A stretch of DNA of 64,000 bases from Gordonia alkaliphila (GCF_023017165.1 NZ_JALKBW010000001.1:1736001-1800000); one strand, 5' to 3'; positions 21,764 through 31,092 are shown, counted from the first letter of the stretch. Notes: generated by a model from the letters alone, not told the origin. Numbers and translations are program-made.

Positions 21764-22824
21764 AGGCCGCTCACCGACTTACGACGCGCCAGCAGGATGA
21801 GCACCGGGGCTCCGACGAAGGCGGTGACCAAGCCGACGCGCAGCTCGCCACTGGGCAAGATGATGCGGCCGAGCACGTCGGAGAACAGCAGCAATGCCGG
21901 GGCGACGAGCAGCGTATAGGCGAAGATCCAGCGCTGATCGGGGCCCACGAACCAACGCACCACGTGGGGCACCATCAGGCCGACGAAGCCGATCGGTCCG
22001 GCGATGGCGGTGGCGGTGCCAGCCAACAGCGTGATCGATACGAGCACCCCGGTGCGCAGCAGCCCGGTCCGTACCCCGTGGCCGGCGGCCACGGCGTCGC
22101 CCAGTGCCAGCGCGTTCAGGGAGCGGGCCGCCGCGGCACCCAGGAGAATGCCGACCACGATCAGGGGAGCGAAGCCCAAGACGGTGACCAGGTCGCGTCC
22201 GCCGATCGACCCGATCTGCATGTACCGCATGCTGTCGAAAGTCTCGCGCTGCTTGAGGATCAATGCGGTGGTGAGGCCGCCGAGCGCGGCGGTGATGGCC
22301 ACCCCGGCCAGCAGCAGCTTCGCGGGCGTCGCGCGTCCGCCGCCGATGGACCCCAACAAATACACCAGGCCGGTCACCACCGCGGCGCCGAGTAGTGCGA
22401 ACCAGATGTAGCCGAGCGGGGCCGTGACACCCAGCAAGCCGATAGCGACGGCCACCGCGAACATGGCACCGGCGTTAACGCCGAGGACGCCCGGATCGGC
22501 CAGCGGATTGCGGGTGTAGGCCTGGGTCAGCGCGCCGCACAGCCCCAAGGCCGGTCCCACGATGAGCCCGACGACGGTGCGCGGGATGCGTAGCTCGTGA
22601 ATTGTGACGTGGGCGTCGATCGTATCGTCGTAATGCAGAAGCGCGTCGACGATGGTGCTCGGGGAGATCGCCGCGGCGCCGACCGAGATCGACGCCAGGA
22701 CCGTGGCCGCGAGGACCACGGCCGCCAGCACCAGTCCCAGCTTCCGGTGCGGGCGGGCGTCCGGGAACTCCGACGATGCAGGCCGCGTGCTGTGCCGGCC
22801 GGCGGCAGGGAGTGTGCTGGTCAC
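21760..22824 (-). CDS. iron-siderophore ABC transporter permease (FecCD type)
   Basis: A 354-residue second FecCD permease. It has an N-terminal cytoplasmic tail of about 28 residues, then multiple helices with the signatures AYTRNPLADPGVLG and GPIGFVGLMVPHVVRW. It overlaps the siderophore-interacting protein gene upstream and the second permease downstream by 4 bases each. The pair presumably forms a heterodimeric channel. Confidence 0.95.
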   Translation of the reverse strand: MTSTLPAAGRHSTRPASSEFPDARPHRKLGLVLAAVVLAATVLASISVGAAAISPSTIVDALLHYDDTIDAHVTIHELRIPRTVVGLIVGPALGLCGALTQAYTRNPLADPGVLGVNAGAMFAVAVAIGLLGVTAPLGYIWFALLGAAVVTGLVYLLGSIGGGRATPAKLLLAGVAITAALGGLTTALILKQRETFDSMRYMQIGSIGGRDLVTVLGFAPLIVVGILLGAAAARSLNALALGDAVAAGHGVRTGLLRTGVLVSITLLAGTATAIAGPIGFVGLMVPHVVRWFVGPDQRWIFAYTLLVAPALLLFSDVLGRIILPSGELRVGLVTAFVGAPVLILLARRKSVSGL

Positions 22825-23768
22825 AGGCCGGCGGCCTCATAGATCCGGAACACTTCGTCGACGATCTCTTCCGAACCCTGACTGCTCTCGTATAGGGCGT
22901 CCAGGTGCGCGCGGATCTCCGGGGCGAGCGCGGCGTAGCGGCTCTCCCACTCCTCGGAATTGTCGATCCAGTAGCCCACGGTCCGATAGCCGTCCGCCGG
23001 CCGCTTGCGGTCATGGCGGAGCAGTTTGCGGGTGGCCCGATTGATCCGCGTCTCGGAGGCGACCCAGACGAAGGTCTGCTCGTCGATCTCGGTGCGCCGC
23101 AACACCTTTTCCAAGCTGCTGGGGGCATGGCCGTTGCCGCTGCCGCGCAGCCAGATGTACTCGACGGCGGCGTCGGTGTCGGCTTCGATCTGGCAGTGGG
23201 CCCCACGGACCTCACCGATCACCGTGGTGGGGATCAGGTGGGCGGTCAGTTCCGCGATGCGCAGCGCCGCCGGCAACGCCGGTTCGTCGGCGAGCAGGAT
23301 CTGCCGGTGCGCCCAGTCGGGTCGCTGGTACAGATGGCGCGGCGGCGTGATCCCCACCTGTTGTCCCGGCTCCGCCGCGGCGGCCCAGTCGGCGGCGATT
23401 CCACCGGGATGGATGACGAAGTCGATGTCCACTTCGCCGGGACGGTGGGCACGAATCGTGTAGGTCCGCATCGGCAGCGGCGCCGCGTCGTCGGGATATT
23501 CGCAACTGTTCGAGATCAGCCTCGGCCACACTGTTTCCCGATGGGCGTCGGGAAAGAACAGACGCACGTACTCGTCGCCGATGCCGCTGGTCGGGAAGTC
23601 TCGCAGATCGTCGCCGCCCAGCGTCACACGCAGCATGCCGGGGCTGACCGTGGACGTGCCCACCACGGATCCGACGTGTAGGCGGGGGACGTAGTCGGCG
23701 GGCAGCTCTGTGTACACCCGTCGCAGTTCGGCGACGTGCTCGGACGTGGGCGACGATGCGGGGCTCAC
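22821..23768 (-). CDS. siderophore-interacting FAD/NAD(P)H reductase (ViuB-like)
   Basis: This 315-residue cytoplasmic protein of the siderophore-interacting family probably releases iron from imported ferric siderophores by reduction. Visible motifs are the FAD-binding RTYTIR (in PLPMRTYTIRAH), DFVIHPGG, and a C-terminal VGYWIDN segment typical of ViuB-like enzymes. The GTG at 23768 overlaps the stop of the binding-protein gene by 4 bases (GTGA). Its place inside the uptake operon supports the role. Confidence 0.92.
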   Translation of the reverse strand: MSPASSPTSEHVAELRRVYTELPADYVPRLHVGSVVGTSTVSPGMLRVTLGGDDLRDFPTSGIGDEYVRLFFPDAHRETVWPRLISNSCEYPDDAAPLPMRTYTIRAHRPGEVDIDFVIHPGGIAADWAAAAEPGQQVGITPPRHLYQRPDWAHRQILLADEPALPAALRIAELTAHLIPTTVIGEVRGAHCQIEADTDAAVEYIWLRGSGNGHAPSSLEKVLRRTEIDEQTFVWVASETRINRATRKLLRHDRKRPADGYRTVGYWIDNSEEWESRYAALAPEIRAHLDALYESSQGSEEIVDEVFRIYEAAGL

Positions 23769-24826
23769 GGCGCGGGCACCACGACGCGACCGCCGCTGAC
23801 TGCACTCGCCAGTTCCCGCACGAAGCCGTGGGCAATGGCCCACGGAATGCTCAGCGGGGAGGGCGCGTTGGTGGCCATGCCCATCTGTCGGCTCTCCAGG
23901 AACAGGTAGTTTCCGTCGACGATCGGCGTCCACCGCGAGAACTTCGGATCCTTGAGCGTGTCCTGGGTTTCTTGGGTGCTCGACGACCATCCGATGAACA
24001 GGTCGCTGGCGATGTCGCCGAGGTTTTCCAGGCTCGTCCCGCCGTAGACCTCGTCGCTGCCGATCTTGCCGAGCGCCTGGGCAAGATCGGGGGAGTCGAC
24101 CAGCCCGAACTCGCGGATGAAGGCCACCCGTGAATCGCCGGCGGCGTACACGCCCAACTCGGTGCTGCCCGGCGAGAGGGCCACGCCGTAGAGGAACGAC
24201 TTGCCCTTCATCTCCGGATGGGCGTCGGAGGCCGCGGTGATCTGGTTCTGCGTCTGGGTGATCAGTTCGTCGCCTCGGGCTTTCTCGCCCAGCGCGGTGG
24301 CCACCACGCCGGTGAGGTCCTGCCAGGTGCCGGAGCGCCAGGCGCGTTCCGGGTAGGCGACGGTGGGCGCGATAGCGCTCAGCCGCTTGTACTGGTTCTC
24401 GGTGACGCCCGAGTGCGGGGCCAGGATCAGATCAGGGTCCAGTTGCAGGATCTGCTCGTAGTCGGGCTCCTCGCCTTCCTTGAGGACCGCGGGCAGATCC
24501 TGGCGCAAGACGTTCTGCACCTGATCGCGGAACCAGGGCGCGTAGCCTTGGTCGTCGCCCGCCCACGATTTGGGGACACCGACCGGCGCGGTGCCGAGGG
24601 CGGCGACGACGTCCTCGGCCATCCAGCCCAGAGTCACCACACGCTGCGGTTTGGTGGGGATCTCGGTGGCGCCGTGGACGTGCTCAATGGTGACGGGGAA
24701 GCCCGCGGCGGCCGGGCCGCTCGTCGACGAGTTGTCGGAGGTGCTGCACGCGGTGGTGGCGCCGAGGGCTGCGACCGCGGCCACAGCGATGGTGGCAGTC
24801 AGGAGCGTCCGCCGAAGTCGGAACAT
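23765..24826 (-). CDS. iron-siderophore substrate-binding lipoprotein
   Basis: This 353-residue lipoprotein has a signal peptide and a lipobox-like TTAC (Cys27), then a FecB/FhuD-type binding fold with TKPQRVVTLGW near its start and the LDPDLILA segment in the middle. It captures the ferric siderophore at the cell surface and delivers it to the permeases. It is first in the operon. An IdeR-like iron box lies about 35 bp upstream. Confidence 0.94.
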   Translation of the reverse strand: MFRLRRTLLTATIAVAAVAALGATTACSTSDNSSTSGPAAAGFPVTIEHVHGATEIPTKPQRVVTLGWMAEDVVAALGTAPVGVPKSWAGDDQGYAPWFRDQVQNVLRQDLPAVLKEGEEPDYEQILQLDPDLILAPHSGVTENQYKRLSAIAPTVAYPERAWRSGTWQDLTGVVATALGEKARGDELITQTQNQITAASDAHPEMKGKSFLYGVALSPGSTELGVYAAGDSRVAFIREFGLVDSPDLAQALGKIGSDEVYGGTSLENLGDIASDLFIGWSSSTQETQDTLKDPKFSRWTPIVDGNYLFLESRQMGMATNAPSPLSIPWAIAHGFVRELASAVSGGRVVVPAP

Positions 24827-24860
24827 GAGAACGTGCCTTTCACAGAGGGGTGGGCCCTAG

Positions 24861-24879
24861 TAAGGGTTGCCTATCTTTG
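24861..24879. promoter_or_regulatory. IdeR/DtxR iron box before the siderophore uptake operon
   Basis: TAAGGGTTGCCTATCTTTG agrees with 14 of 19 positions of the consensus TWAGGTWAGSCTWACCTWA and sits at the promoter of the lipoprotein gene. Repression by Fe-loaded IdeR is expected. Confidence 0.65.
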
Positions 24880-24952
24880 GTCGGATCCACGCTATGCGGC
24901 CGCGTCGTCGACTATCGGACACTCTCGGTCGCATTGCGGACACGCCGTGCGG

Positions 24953-25750
24953 TCAGGGGGCGCGGCCGGGTACAAACTCGCTCGGCGGTTGATTCAGCAG
25001 GCGACGGAAGGCGGCCGTGAAGGCGCTGCTGGTGTTGTAGCCGACGCGACGTGCGACGACCCCGACCGGCAGATCTTCGCCGAGGAGCTCGACTGCGCGG
25101 GCCATGCGCGCGTGGGTGCGCCATTGGGTAAAGGTGAGCCCGGTTTCGGCGCGAAATGCGCGAGCAATGGTGCGTGAGCTCTGCGAAGTCCGGTACGCCC
25201 AGTCGTCGATCGAGTGGTTGTCGGCGGGGTCGGCCATGATCTGCCGCGCGATCTCGGCGATGCGCTGGTCGTGCGGGAGTGGCACGGTGATGGTCGGCCG
25301 CGATCCGTCGGTGATCAATTCCAGGCAGACTTCCTGCGCGCGCAGGCGCTGTGCGCGGGGCATGGGTGTCCAGTCGAGATGGGCGAGGAGTTCGCGAAGT
25401 GCAGTGTTGACCACCACGGTGCGCACCGGTCCCACGGCGCGTCGCCACGCTGTTGGGCGGATGTACATCGCGGCCGGAGTGGTCGACGATCGCCGGTCCA
25501 CCGAGTGTTCGGTGCCCGCCGGGACCCACAGGCCCTGACCGACGGTCAGGTTCCAGAGCTGGTCTCGGGTGCGGACTTCGCTGAAGCCTCGTTCGGGCCA
25601 GAAGAGGGTGTGCTCGCCGTGGCTGTGCGGCTCTTCCACGCAGCCGTCGAGGTGTCCGACGGGGCGGTGGGCCGTCGAGCGTGTGGAGAGCAACAGTCCG
25701 GCCGGAATGAGAGCTGCGTCGGCTGCTGTGGGGTGGTGGGCAGCAGCCAC
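24953..25750 (-). CDS. AraC-family regulator of iron/siderophore uptake
   Basis: A 265-residue regulator with an N-terminal cupin-like sensing domain (HSHGEHTLFW ... VPAGTEH) and a C-terminal AraC double helix-turn-helix (about residues 165-265; SQSSRTIARAF and VARRVGYNTSSAFTAAFRR). The GTG at 25750 is chosen because GGAGAGG precedes it by 7 bases; a TTG at 25756 would sit too close. It lies upstream of the siderophore uptake operon on the same strand and has its own strong iron box. Many such regulators activate uptake genes when their siderophore is present. Confidence 0.9.
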   Translation of the reverse strand: MAAAHHPTAADAALIPAGLLLSTRSTAHRPVGHLDGCVEEPHSHGEHTLFWPERGFSEVRTRDQLWNLTVGQGLWVPAGTEHSVDRRSSTTPAAMYIRPTAWRRAVGPVRTVVVNTALRELLAHLDWTPMPRAQRLRAQEVCLELITDGSRPTITVPLPHDQRIAEIARQIMADPADNHSIDDWAYRTSQSSRTIARAFRAETGLTFTQWRTHARMARAVELLGEDLPVGVVARRVGYNTSSAFTAAFRRLLNQPPSEFVPGRAP

Positions 25751-25765
25751 GAGCAAACCTCTCCA

Positions 25766-25784
25766 ATAGGTGAGGCTTACCTTA
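25766..25784. promoter_or_regulatory. IdeR/DtxR iron box before the AraC gene
   Basis: ATAGGTGAGGCTTACCTTA matches 17 of 19 consensus positions (TWAGGTWAGSCTWACCTWA). It ends 16 bp upstream of the GTG start, so IdeR should repress the AraC activator when iron is plentiful. Confidence 0.85.
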
Positions 25785-26023
25785 CACGTTGGGTGGGTGC
25801 GAAAGTCCTTGGCGGCGTCGCCGCCGGGAGGGCGGACCGGTTGCGCTCGGTCGCCTCTCGGCGAAAGGCGCGACGCGGCTCCAGCCGAACGGAACTCCGC
25901 GAAGGCAAAGGGTTGAGCCCGGGGGACACGGAACGCAACCGATCCAGCCTGTGCAACGTCGTCCCCGCGAGGTCTATTCCGGGAGTCGTCTCGACGAAGT
26001 CGGGTGGTCAGTGCTCGCTGCGG

Positions 26024-26935
26024 TCAGCGAAAGTACTGCTGGTAGCGGGCGTAGGGCACCTGGCCGGTGGGGCTGGCTTCGATCGCCCGCACGACCTCCG
26101 GCGGGATCGGCGTCCAGTGCGCCGGCATCGCCGCGGCGAGGCGGGGACTCACGATGTAGATCAACGCGAAGTTCACGATCCACAGCGGGGCTGCCATCGA
26201 CATGCCGACCGTGGTCGTCACGCCGCCCTTGGTGTTGGTGACCAACTGGGCGTCGCCCGAGATCTGCTGCGCGACGAACCCGAACGGCACCTCGACGGTG
26301 TAGGCGGACCGATAGAGCGCGAGCAGGGTGTGGGTGGCGCCGTTGGCGCGCAGCCACTGGCCGACGTAGCCGCCGGGTGCGATCAACGTGTTGACCTTGC
26401 GGGTCGGTGCGTCCGCGTTCGCGGGGCTCTGCAGCTGGCCGCGGGTGTTGACGTACACGCCGTAGCTGCCGAGCACCGACGGGACCACCTGCCCGTTGAT
26501 CTTGGACAGCATCGGACGGCCCACCGTGTTGGTGAGGATCGCGATGGAGGCGTCGATGGTCTTGGCGGCTTGCGGATCGCCGCCCACGCCGCGACCGCTG
26601 ACCAGGTCGCGAGCCTGCTTCGGCGACAACGCATCTGAGCGATGCAGACCGATCCGCGCCGCGAGCGCGTCGGCGGCCTTCTGGCCGAGGGGCTGGTTGA
26701 TCTTGCTGGGGGCGGTTGTCTTGGTCGGTGCGACGTACTCGAAGGCCGGTGCTCCGGAGAACGGAAGCGCGAACCCGGTGTTCGCGCCCGGTTCGGCGTG
26801 GGCGGTCGGGACTCCGGTGAGGGCAAGGAGACCGACCGTCAGGAGCGAGACAGCGGCGATCGGCCCGGAGCGATGCCGTCGGTGACGCTCGCGGCGTGTG
26901 CGGAGGAGTGCGAGAAGGTGTCGTGAACTGGGCAT
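26024..26935 (-). CDS. secreted protein of unknown function
   Basis: This 303-residue protein has an Arg-rich N-terminus, a hydrophobic stretch (about residues 26-42) and a signal-peptidase-like site at AHAEP, so it is probably exported. The mature part has no cysteines and mixes Ala/Thr-rich and hydrophobic segments, with a second hydrophobic stretch near residue 255. I do not recognise the family. It stands alone, between the iron genes and the accessory island. Confidence 0.7.
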   Translation of the reverse strand: MPSSRHLLALLRTRRERHRRHRSGPIAAVSLLTVGLLALTGVPTAHAEPGANTGFALPFSGAPAFEYVAPTKTTAPSKINQPLGQKAADALAARIGLHRSDALSPKQARDLVSGRGVGGDPQAAKTIDASIAILTNTVGRPMLSKINGQVVPSVLGSYGVYVNTRGQLQSPANADAPTRKVNTLIAPGGYVGQWLRANGATHTLLALYRSAYTVEVPFGFVAQQISGDAQLVTNTKGGVTTTVGMSMAAPLWIVNFALIYIVSPRLAAAMPAHWTPIPPEVVRAIEASPTGQVPYARYQQYFR

Positions 26936-27344
26936 CGGGGGTCCTTCCAGCCGACCTCCGCGCGGCGGGTCGGATCCCGTCTACCTGGCAGAGCCCGATG
27001 CGAAGGTGACTCTAATCACACCGCAAACCCGGAGTCGGTGGCAAGGGTTGAGGGCCGCGGAAGTTACTGGCAGCGCGGAGGGGCGGTCATCGTGGGACGT
27101 GGCCGGTCAACCGGAAAGTCTGCGGCGGCGCGGTGACGGACGAGTACAGCGAGACCCTCGTGAAGTTGCCGGCGTGAGGCGCGAACAGCCAGATCCCGCC
27201 GGGTCGAGATGCGACACCGCCTCGGGCACAGTCCGGTTTGCAGAGCTTCCGATGTTCGGTGCCGTAGCCGGCCGACTACACAGCGGCGGGTGTCGACTCA
27301 TTGAGGCCGGGAATGTTGTCGGATGGGCGGCGTACGTTAGCGGA
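26936..27344. other. 409-bp intergenic region at the island's left edge
   Basis: No gene is supported. It holds the promoter side of both flanking divergent genes. G+C falls from left to right, consistent with the boundary of transferred DNA. No tRNA gene or obvious attachment repeat is seen. Confidence 0.4.
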
Positions 27345-28208
27345 ATGAACGATGAGCGGATTGCAGCGGACGTGGCACAAGGGATTGACCTGGGAAGTTC
27401 CGGCGACGCACCGTATGCGGAGCCGCTACGGTCCACATGGCGGTCGAGCACCGGCGTTGCCCTCAAAGCCCATGAGGGCGGCATCAACAAGGCGGTTGCG
27501 GCGCTCGGATCCTCGGACAACGACGCGCTGCGTTGGGCCGTCGTGCAGATGATCGCGCCATCCCTCACCGAGGCCGATCTTGTGAACGGCCGCGTCCCGT
27601 ACGTCGTTGAGTCTGGCAACGGAGTCGACTGGGTGGTGACATATCCAGATAACGAGGAAGTATTGGCGATTTGCGAACACAAGCCCTTGGGTGCACCAGC
27701 ACATGGAACCTGGGCATCGCACAGCCTGCTTTTCGACCGTGCGGCGGTGCGCTGTGACGACGGATACCTCGACGAGGTCGCCGCCAACCTTGCTGTCCTG
27801 GACGGTGACGTCATCGCCGAGGAAGAGTTGTCGGGACTTCGATTCTGGACGTACAAGAATGTCGCCGGCGGCAAGCGATCCGCGATGGATCAGATCCTCA
27901 AGTATCGAGCCGACTATGGAGGCCGAATTCCATGCCACATCCTGAGCGACCAGGGGGCGAACGTCAACGAGATCTATATCGGCCGCGACGCTGATGAGGT
28001 GGAAGTTCCTTATCGCTACGTCAAGGAGGAATTTCCCGTCCATTCGACCGCGGAAGCACTCAAGAGGCTTGCTTCTGCGTTGGAGAATGTCGAGCTCTCG
28101 CCTTCGGAAGAATCGGACGTCACTCGGGTTGTGGATGCCATGTGGATGCGTGGTCCCGCCAGAATTGACCAGGACCTTAACGGGCTCTTCAGATCTAAGA
28201 GTGCGTAG
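27345..28208 (+). CDS. PD-(D/E)XK nuclease-like protein, 3' end replaced by an IS
   Basis: A 287-codon frame with markedly lower G+C than the core genes. It contains a possible PD-(D/E)XK core: Asp95 (VDWVVTY), then Glu111-His-Lys113 at the end of a hydrophobic strand (LAICEHKPLG), and Gln183...Tyr187 (QILKYRADYGG), the motif usual in this nuclease superfamily. The last 8 codons (after DLN at residue 279) are encoded by the ISL3 terminal repeat starting at 28183, so the native C-terminus is lost. It may have been a restriction or defence nuclease. Family assignment by pattern only; start at the ATG at 27345. Confidence 0.6.
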   Translation: MNDERIAADVAQGIDLGSSGDAPYAEPLRSTWRSSTGVALKAHEGGINKAVAALGSSDNDALRWAVVQMIAPSLTEADLVNGRVPYVVESGNGVDWVVTYPDNEEVLAICEHKPLGAPAHGTWASHSLLFDRAAVRCDDGYLDEVAANLAVLDGDVIAEEELSGLRFWTYKNVAGGKRSAMDQILKYRADYGGRIPCHILSDQGANVNEIYIGRDADEVEVPYRYVKEEFPVHSTAEALKRLASALENVELSPSEESDVTRVVDAMWMRGPARIDQDLNGLFRSKSA

Positions 28209-29634
28209 GTGAGGTTCGGGACGAGCGCGGGCGACCACAAGATGTAGGCGGGCCCTGGGTGTGATCATGGAAGTTCCTCAACAACCCCGACGCACACCAC
28301 AGGACCCATGGCTGAGCTTACTTCCGATGTTGCCGACACGATCTGCCGAACCGTCGAGTTGGGCGTGACGATCACCGGTGCGGCCGTCGGCGCCGATGAC
28401 CGGACCCACATTTTCTGCGAGGTCCTCGACCCCGATCGACGCTGCCCGGACTGCAATATGGCAGGTCAACCACGCGATCGGGTCGTACGGGTCCTGACCG
28501 ACACGCCCGCCGCCGGCTATCCAGTCCTCCTGCACGTGGCGGTTCCGCGGTTCGTCTGCCACACCAGCGACTGCTCCAGGTCGGTCTTCCGCGCGAGGAT
28601 CGACCACATCGCCCGACCGCGAGCAGTGGTCACGACCAGGACCGAACGCTGGATTTTGCAGCGCATCGTGGTCGACAAGATGAGCGTGGCCGCCGTGGCC
28701 GCGAACCTCGCGATCTCGTGGAACACGGTCAACCAGATCGCCACAGACGCCGCACGAGCACTGGTCTACGACGGCGACCACCTCGACGGGGTCCGCTGCC
28801 TCGGTGTGGACGAGCACAAATGGAAACACGTTCGCGGACAAGGGGAACCGAGTTTCGTCACGGTCCTGATCGACCTGACTCCGGTCATCGACGGGACCGG
28901 CCCGGCACGGCTGCTCGACATGATCGGCGGACGATCCAAACAGGTCCTCAAGCAGTGGATGCAGGCGCGAGACCAGCAGTTCCGGGATCGGATCAAGGTC
29001 GTGGCGATGGACGGATTCACCGGCTACAAGAGCGCCACCACCGAAGAACTCCCCACCGCTCGGGTGGTGATGGATCCGTTCCACGTCGTACACCTGGCCG
29101 CGAGCAAACTCGACCAGTGCCGGCAACGGATCCAGCAGCAGGTATGCGGACACCGCGGCCGCAAAGACGACCCGCTCTACAAGATCCGCCGGATCCTGCA
29201 CACCCGCACCGAACTCCTCACCGACAAACAGAAGATCCGCCTATTCGAGTCGCTGACCAGCCACGACGCACACGCCGCCGTGGAGATCACCCATCAGGTG
29301 TATCAGCAACTCATCGCCGCCTACGAACACCGACACCGCCGCGAGGGCAAGAAACTCATGTACAAGATCCTGCGACGGATCCGCACCGGACTACCAGCCG
29401 GCCTGACCGAGCTCGCTCAACTCGGACGAAGCCTATGGAACAGGCGCGCCGACATCCTCGCCTACTTCGACACCGGCGTCTCCAACGGACCCGTCGAAGC
29501 CATCAACGGACGCCTCGAACACCTCCGCGGAATCGCCCAGGGCTTCCGCAACCTCGACCACTACATCTTGCGATCCCTACTGCATTCCGGTCAGCTCGCC
29601 GAAAGGGTCAACGCACTCTGAAAAACGAAGAGCC
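28183..29634 (+). mobile_element. ISL3-family insertion sequence, copy A
   Basis: A 1452-bp element. Left end GGCTCTTCAGATCTAAGAG; the right end, read inward, begins GGCTCTTCG and shares AGAGTGCG further in, so the ~23-bp imperfect terminal repeats are clear. It encodes one transposase. CCTTA flanks both ends (28175-28180 region and 29635-29639), possibly what remains of an 8-bp target duplication. It interrupts the PD-(D/E)XK-like gene. Confidence 0.88.
28308..29621 (+). CDS. ISL3-family transposase A
   Basis: A 437-residue DDE transposase. The N-terminal zinc-binding region has CPDC and a later CHTSDC; then come the catalytic Asp in VVAMDGFTGYK, a second Asp in VVMDPFHVV, and Glu in GPVEAINGRLEHLRG. 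It ends 13 bp before the right terminal repeat. No frameshift is seen, so it may be active. It is about four-fifths identical by eye to transposase B. Confidence 0.95.
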   Translation: MAELTSDVADTICRTVELGVTITGAAVGADDRTHIFCEVLDPDRRCPDCNMAGQPRDRVVRVLTDTPAAGYPVLLHVAVPRFVCHTSDCSRSVFRARIDHIARPRAVVTTRTERWILQRIVVDKMSVAAVAANLAISWNTVNQIATDAARALVYDGDHLDGVRCLGVDEHKWKHVRGQGEPSFVTVLIDLTPVIDGTGPARLLDMIGGRSKQVLKQWMQARDQQFRDRIKVVAMDGFTGYKSATTEELPTARVVMDPFHVVHLAASKLDQCRQRIQQQVCGHRGRKDDPLYKIRRILHTRTELLTDKQKIRLFESLTSHDAHAAVEITHQVYQQLIAAYEHRHRREGKKLMYKILRRIRTGLPAGLTELAQLGRSLWNRRADILAYFDTGVSNGPVEAINGRLEHLRGIAQGFRNLDHYILRSLLHSGQLAERVNAL

Positions 29635-29639
29635 CCTTA

Positions 29640-31092
29640 GGCTCTTCGGATCTGAGAGTGCGTAAGTGAGGTTCGGGTCGAGCACGTACGACCACAACAT
29701 GTAGGCGGGTCCTGGGTGTGAGAATGGAAGTTCTCACACCACCCGAACTCACACGACCAGGACCCATGAACGAGCCTACTTGTGCTGTTGCCGACACGAT
29801 CTGCCGAACCGTCGAACTCGGCGTCACGATCACCGGAGCCGCCGTCGACGCCGAGGACCGGACCCATATTTTCTGCGAGGTCCTGAACCCCGACCGGCAC
29901 TGCCCCAGCTGTAACATTGCTGGTCAGCGGCGTGATCACGTCGATCGGGTGCTGACCGACATCCCGGCGGCCGGGCGACCGGTTCTGCTGCACGTGGCGG
30001 TCCCACGCTTCACCTGCAGCACTATCGACTGCCCGACGGTTGTGTTCCGCGCCGGCATCACTCACCTCGCGGCGCCCCGAGCGGTAATCACCGGCCGCAC
30101 CGGACGGTGGATCCTGCAACGCATCGCGATCGACAAGATGAGCGTGGCCGCGGTCGCCGCACAGCTCGGGATCGACTGGGCCACGGTCAACAAGGTGGCG
30201 GTCGAATCAGCCCGAGCACTGGTCTACGACGGCGGCCACCTGGCCGGCGTACGCCATCTCGGGGTGGACGAGCACAAGTGGAAACACGTTCGCGGACAAG
30301 GCGATTCAGGGTGGGTGACCGTTCTGATCGACCTGACCCCCGTCGTCGACGGTACCGGCCCGGCCCGGCTTCTCGACATGATCGCCGGCCGATCCAAACT
30401 GGTCCTCAAAACGTGGATGGCCCGGCGTGACCAGCAGTTTCGGGATCGGGTGAAGGTGGTGGCGATGGACGGGTTCACCGGTTACAAGACCGCCACTGCT
30501 GAGGAACTCCCCGACGCTCGGATCGTGATGGACCCGTTCCACGTTGTTCGCCTGGCCGGGGAAAAACTCGACCGCTGCCGCACCCGGGTCCAGCAGGACA
30601 CCTGCGGGCACCGAGGACGGGCCGGTGACCCGCTCTACATGGTGCGCCGGATCCTGCACACCCGGACTGCGCTGCTCACCGGCAAACAGAAAATCCGGTT
30701 GTTTGAGGCGTTGACCAGCCGCGACGAGCATGTGGCGGTCGAGGTGACGCACCAGATCTATCTGCAGATCATCGCCGCCTACGAGCACCCGCAACGCCGG
30801 GAGGGCAAGAAGCTGATGTGGAAGGTCCTCAAACGGATCCAGAAAGGCCTACCACCAGGACTGGCAGAGTTGGGACAACTCGGTCGCACGCTGTGGGTTC
30901 GCCGGGCGGAGATCCTCGCCTACTTCGACGTCGGCGTCTCCAACGGCCCCGTCGAAGCCATCAACGGACGCCTCGAACACCTCCGCGGCATCGCACAAGG
31001 CTTCCGCAACCTCGACCACTACATCTTGCGATCACTACTGCACTCCGGTCAGCTCGCCGGACGCATCAACGCACTCTGAGATCCGAAGAGCC
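29640..31092 (+). mobile_element. ISL3-family insertion sequence, copy B
   Basis: A 1453-bp element with nearly perfect terminal repeats (left GGCTCTTCGGATCTGAGAG; right end the inverse with one change). It begins five bases after copy A ends, in the same orientation. Nucleotide differences across its length show it is a distinct, diverged relative and not a recent duplicate. No 8-bp target duplication is seen around copy B. Confidence 0.88.
29766..31079 (+). CDS. ISL3-family transposase B
   Basis: A 437-residue transposase colinear with transposase A: CPSC zinc motif, Asp in VVAMDGFTGYK, Asp in VMDPFHVVR, Glu in GPVEAINGRLEHLRG. The ATG at 29766 corresponds to the start of copy A. The frame is intact. 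Confidence 0.95.
   Translation: MNEPTCAVADTICRTVELGVTITGAAVDAEDRTHIFCEVLNPDRHCPSCNIAGQRRDHVDRVLTDIPAAGRPVLLHVAVPRFTCSTIDCPTVVFRAGITHLAAPRAVITGRTGRWILQRIAIDKMSVAAVAAQLGIDWATVNKVAVESARALVYDGGHLAGVRHLGVDEHKWKHVRGQGDSGWVTVLIDLTPVVDGTGPARLLDMIAGRSKLVLKTWMARRDQQFRDRVKVVAMDGFTGYKTATAEELPDARIVMDPFHVVRLAGEKLDRCRTRVQQDTCGHRGRAGDPLYMVRRILHTRTALLTGKQKIRLFEALTSRDEHVAVEVTHQIYLQIIAAYEHPQRREGKKLMWKVLKRIQKGLPPGLAELGQLGRTLWVRRAEILAYFDVGVSNGPVEAINGRLEHLRGIAQGFRNLDHYILRSLLHSGQLAGRINAL

Noticed and set aside
27133..27177. A 14-codon frame (GTG start) before the nuclease-like gene
   Set aside because: Too short, no ribosome site, no coupling to the next gene.
28175..29642. 8-bp target duplication around ISL3 copy A
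   Set aside because: Only CCTTA (5 bp) repeats on both sides; the next bases differ because copy B begins there.
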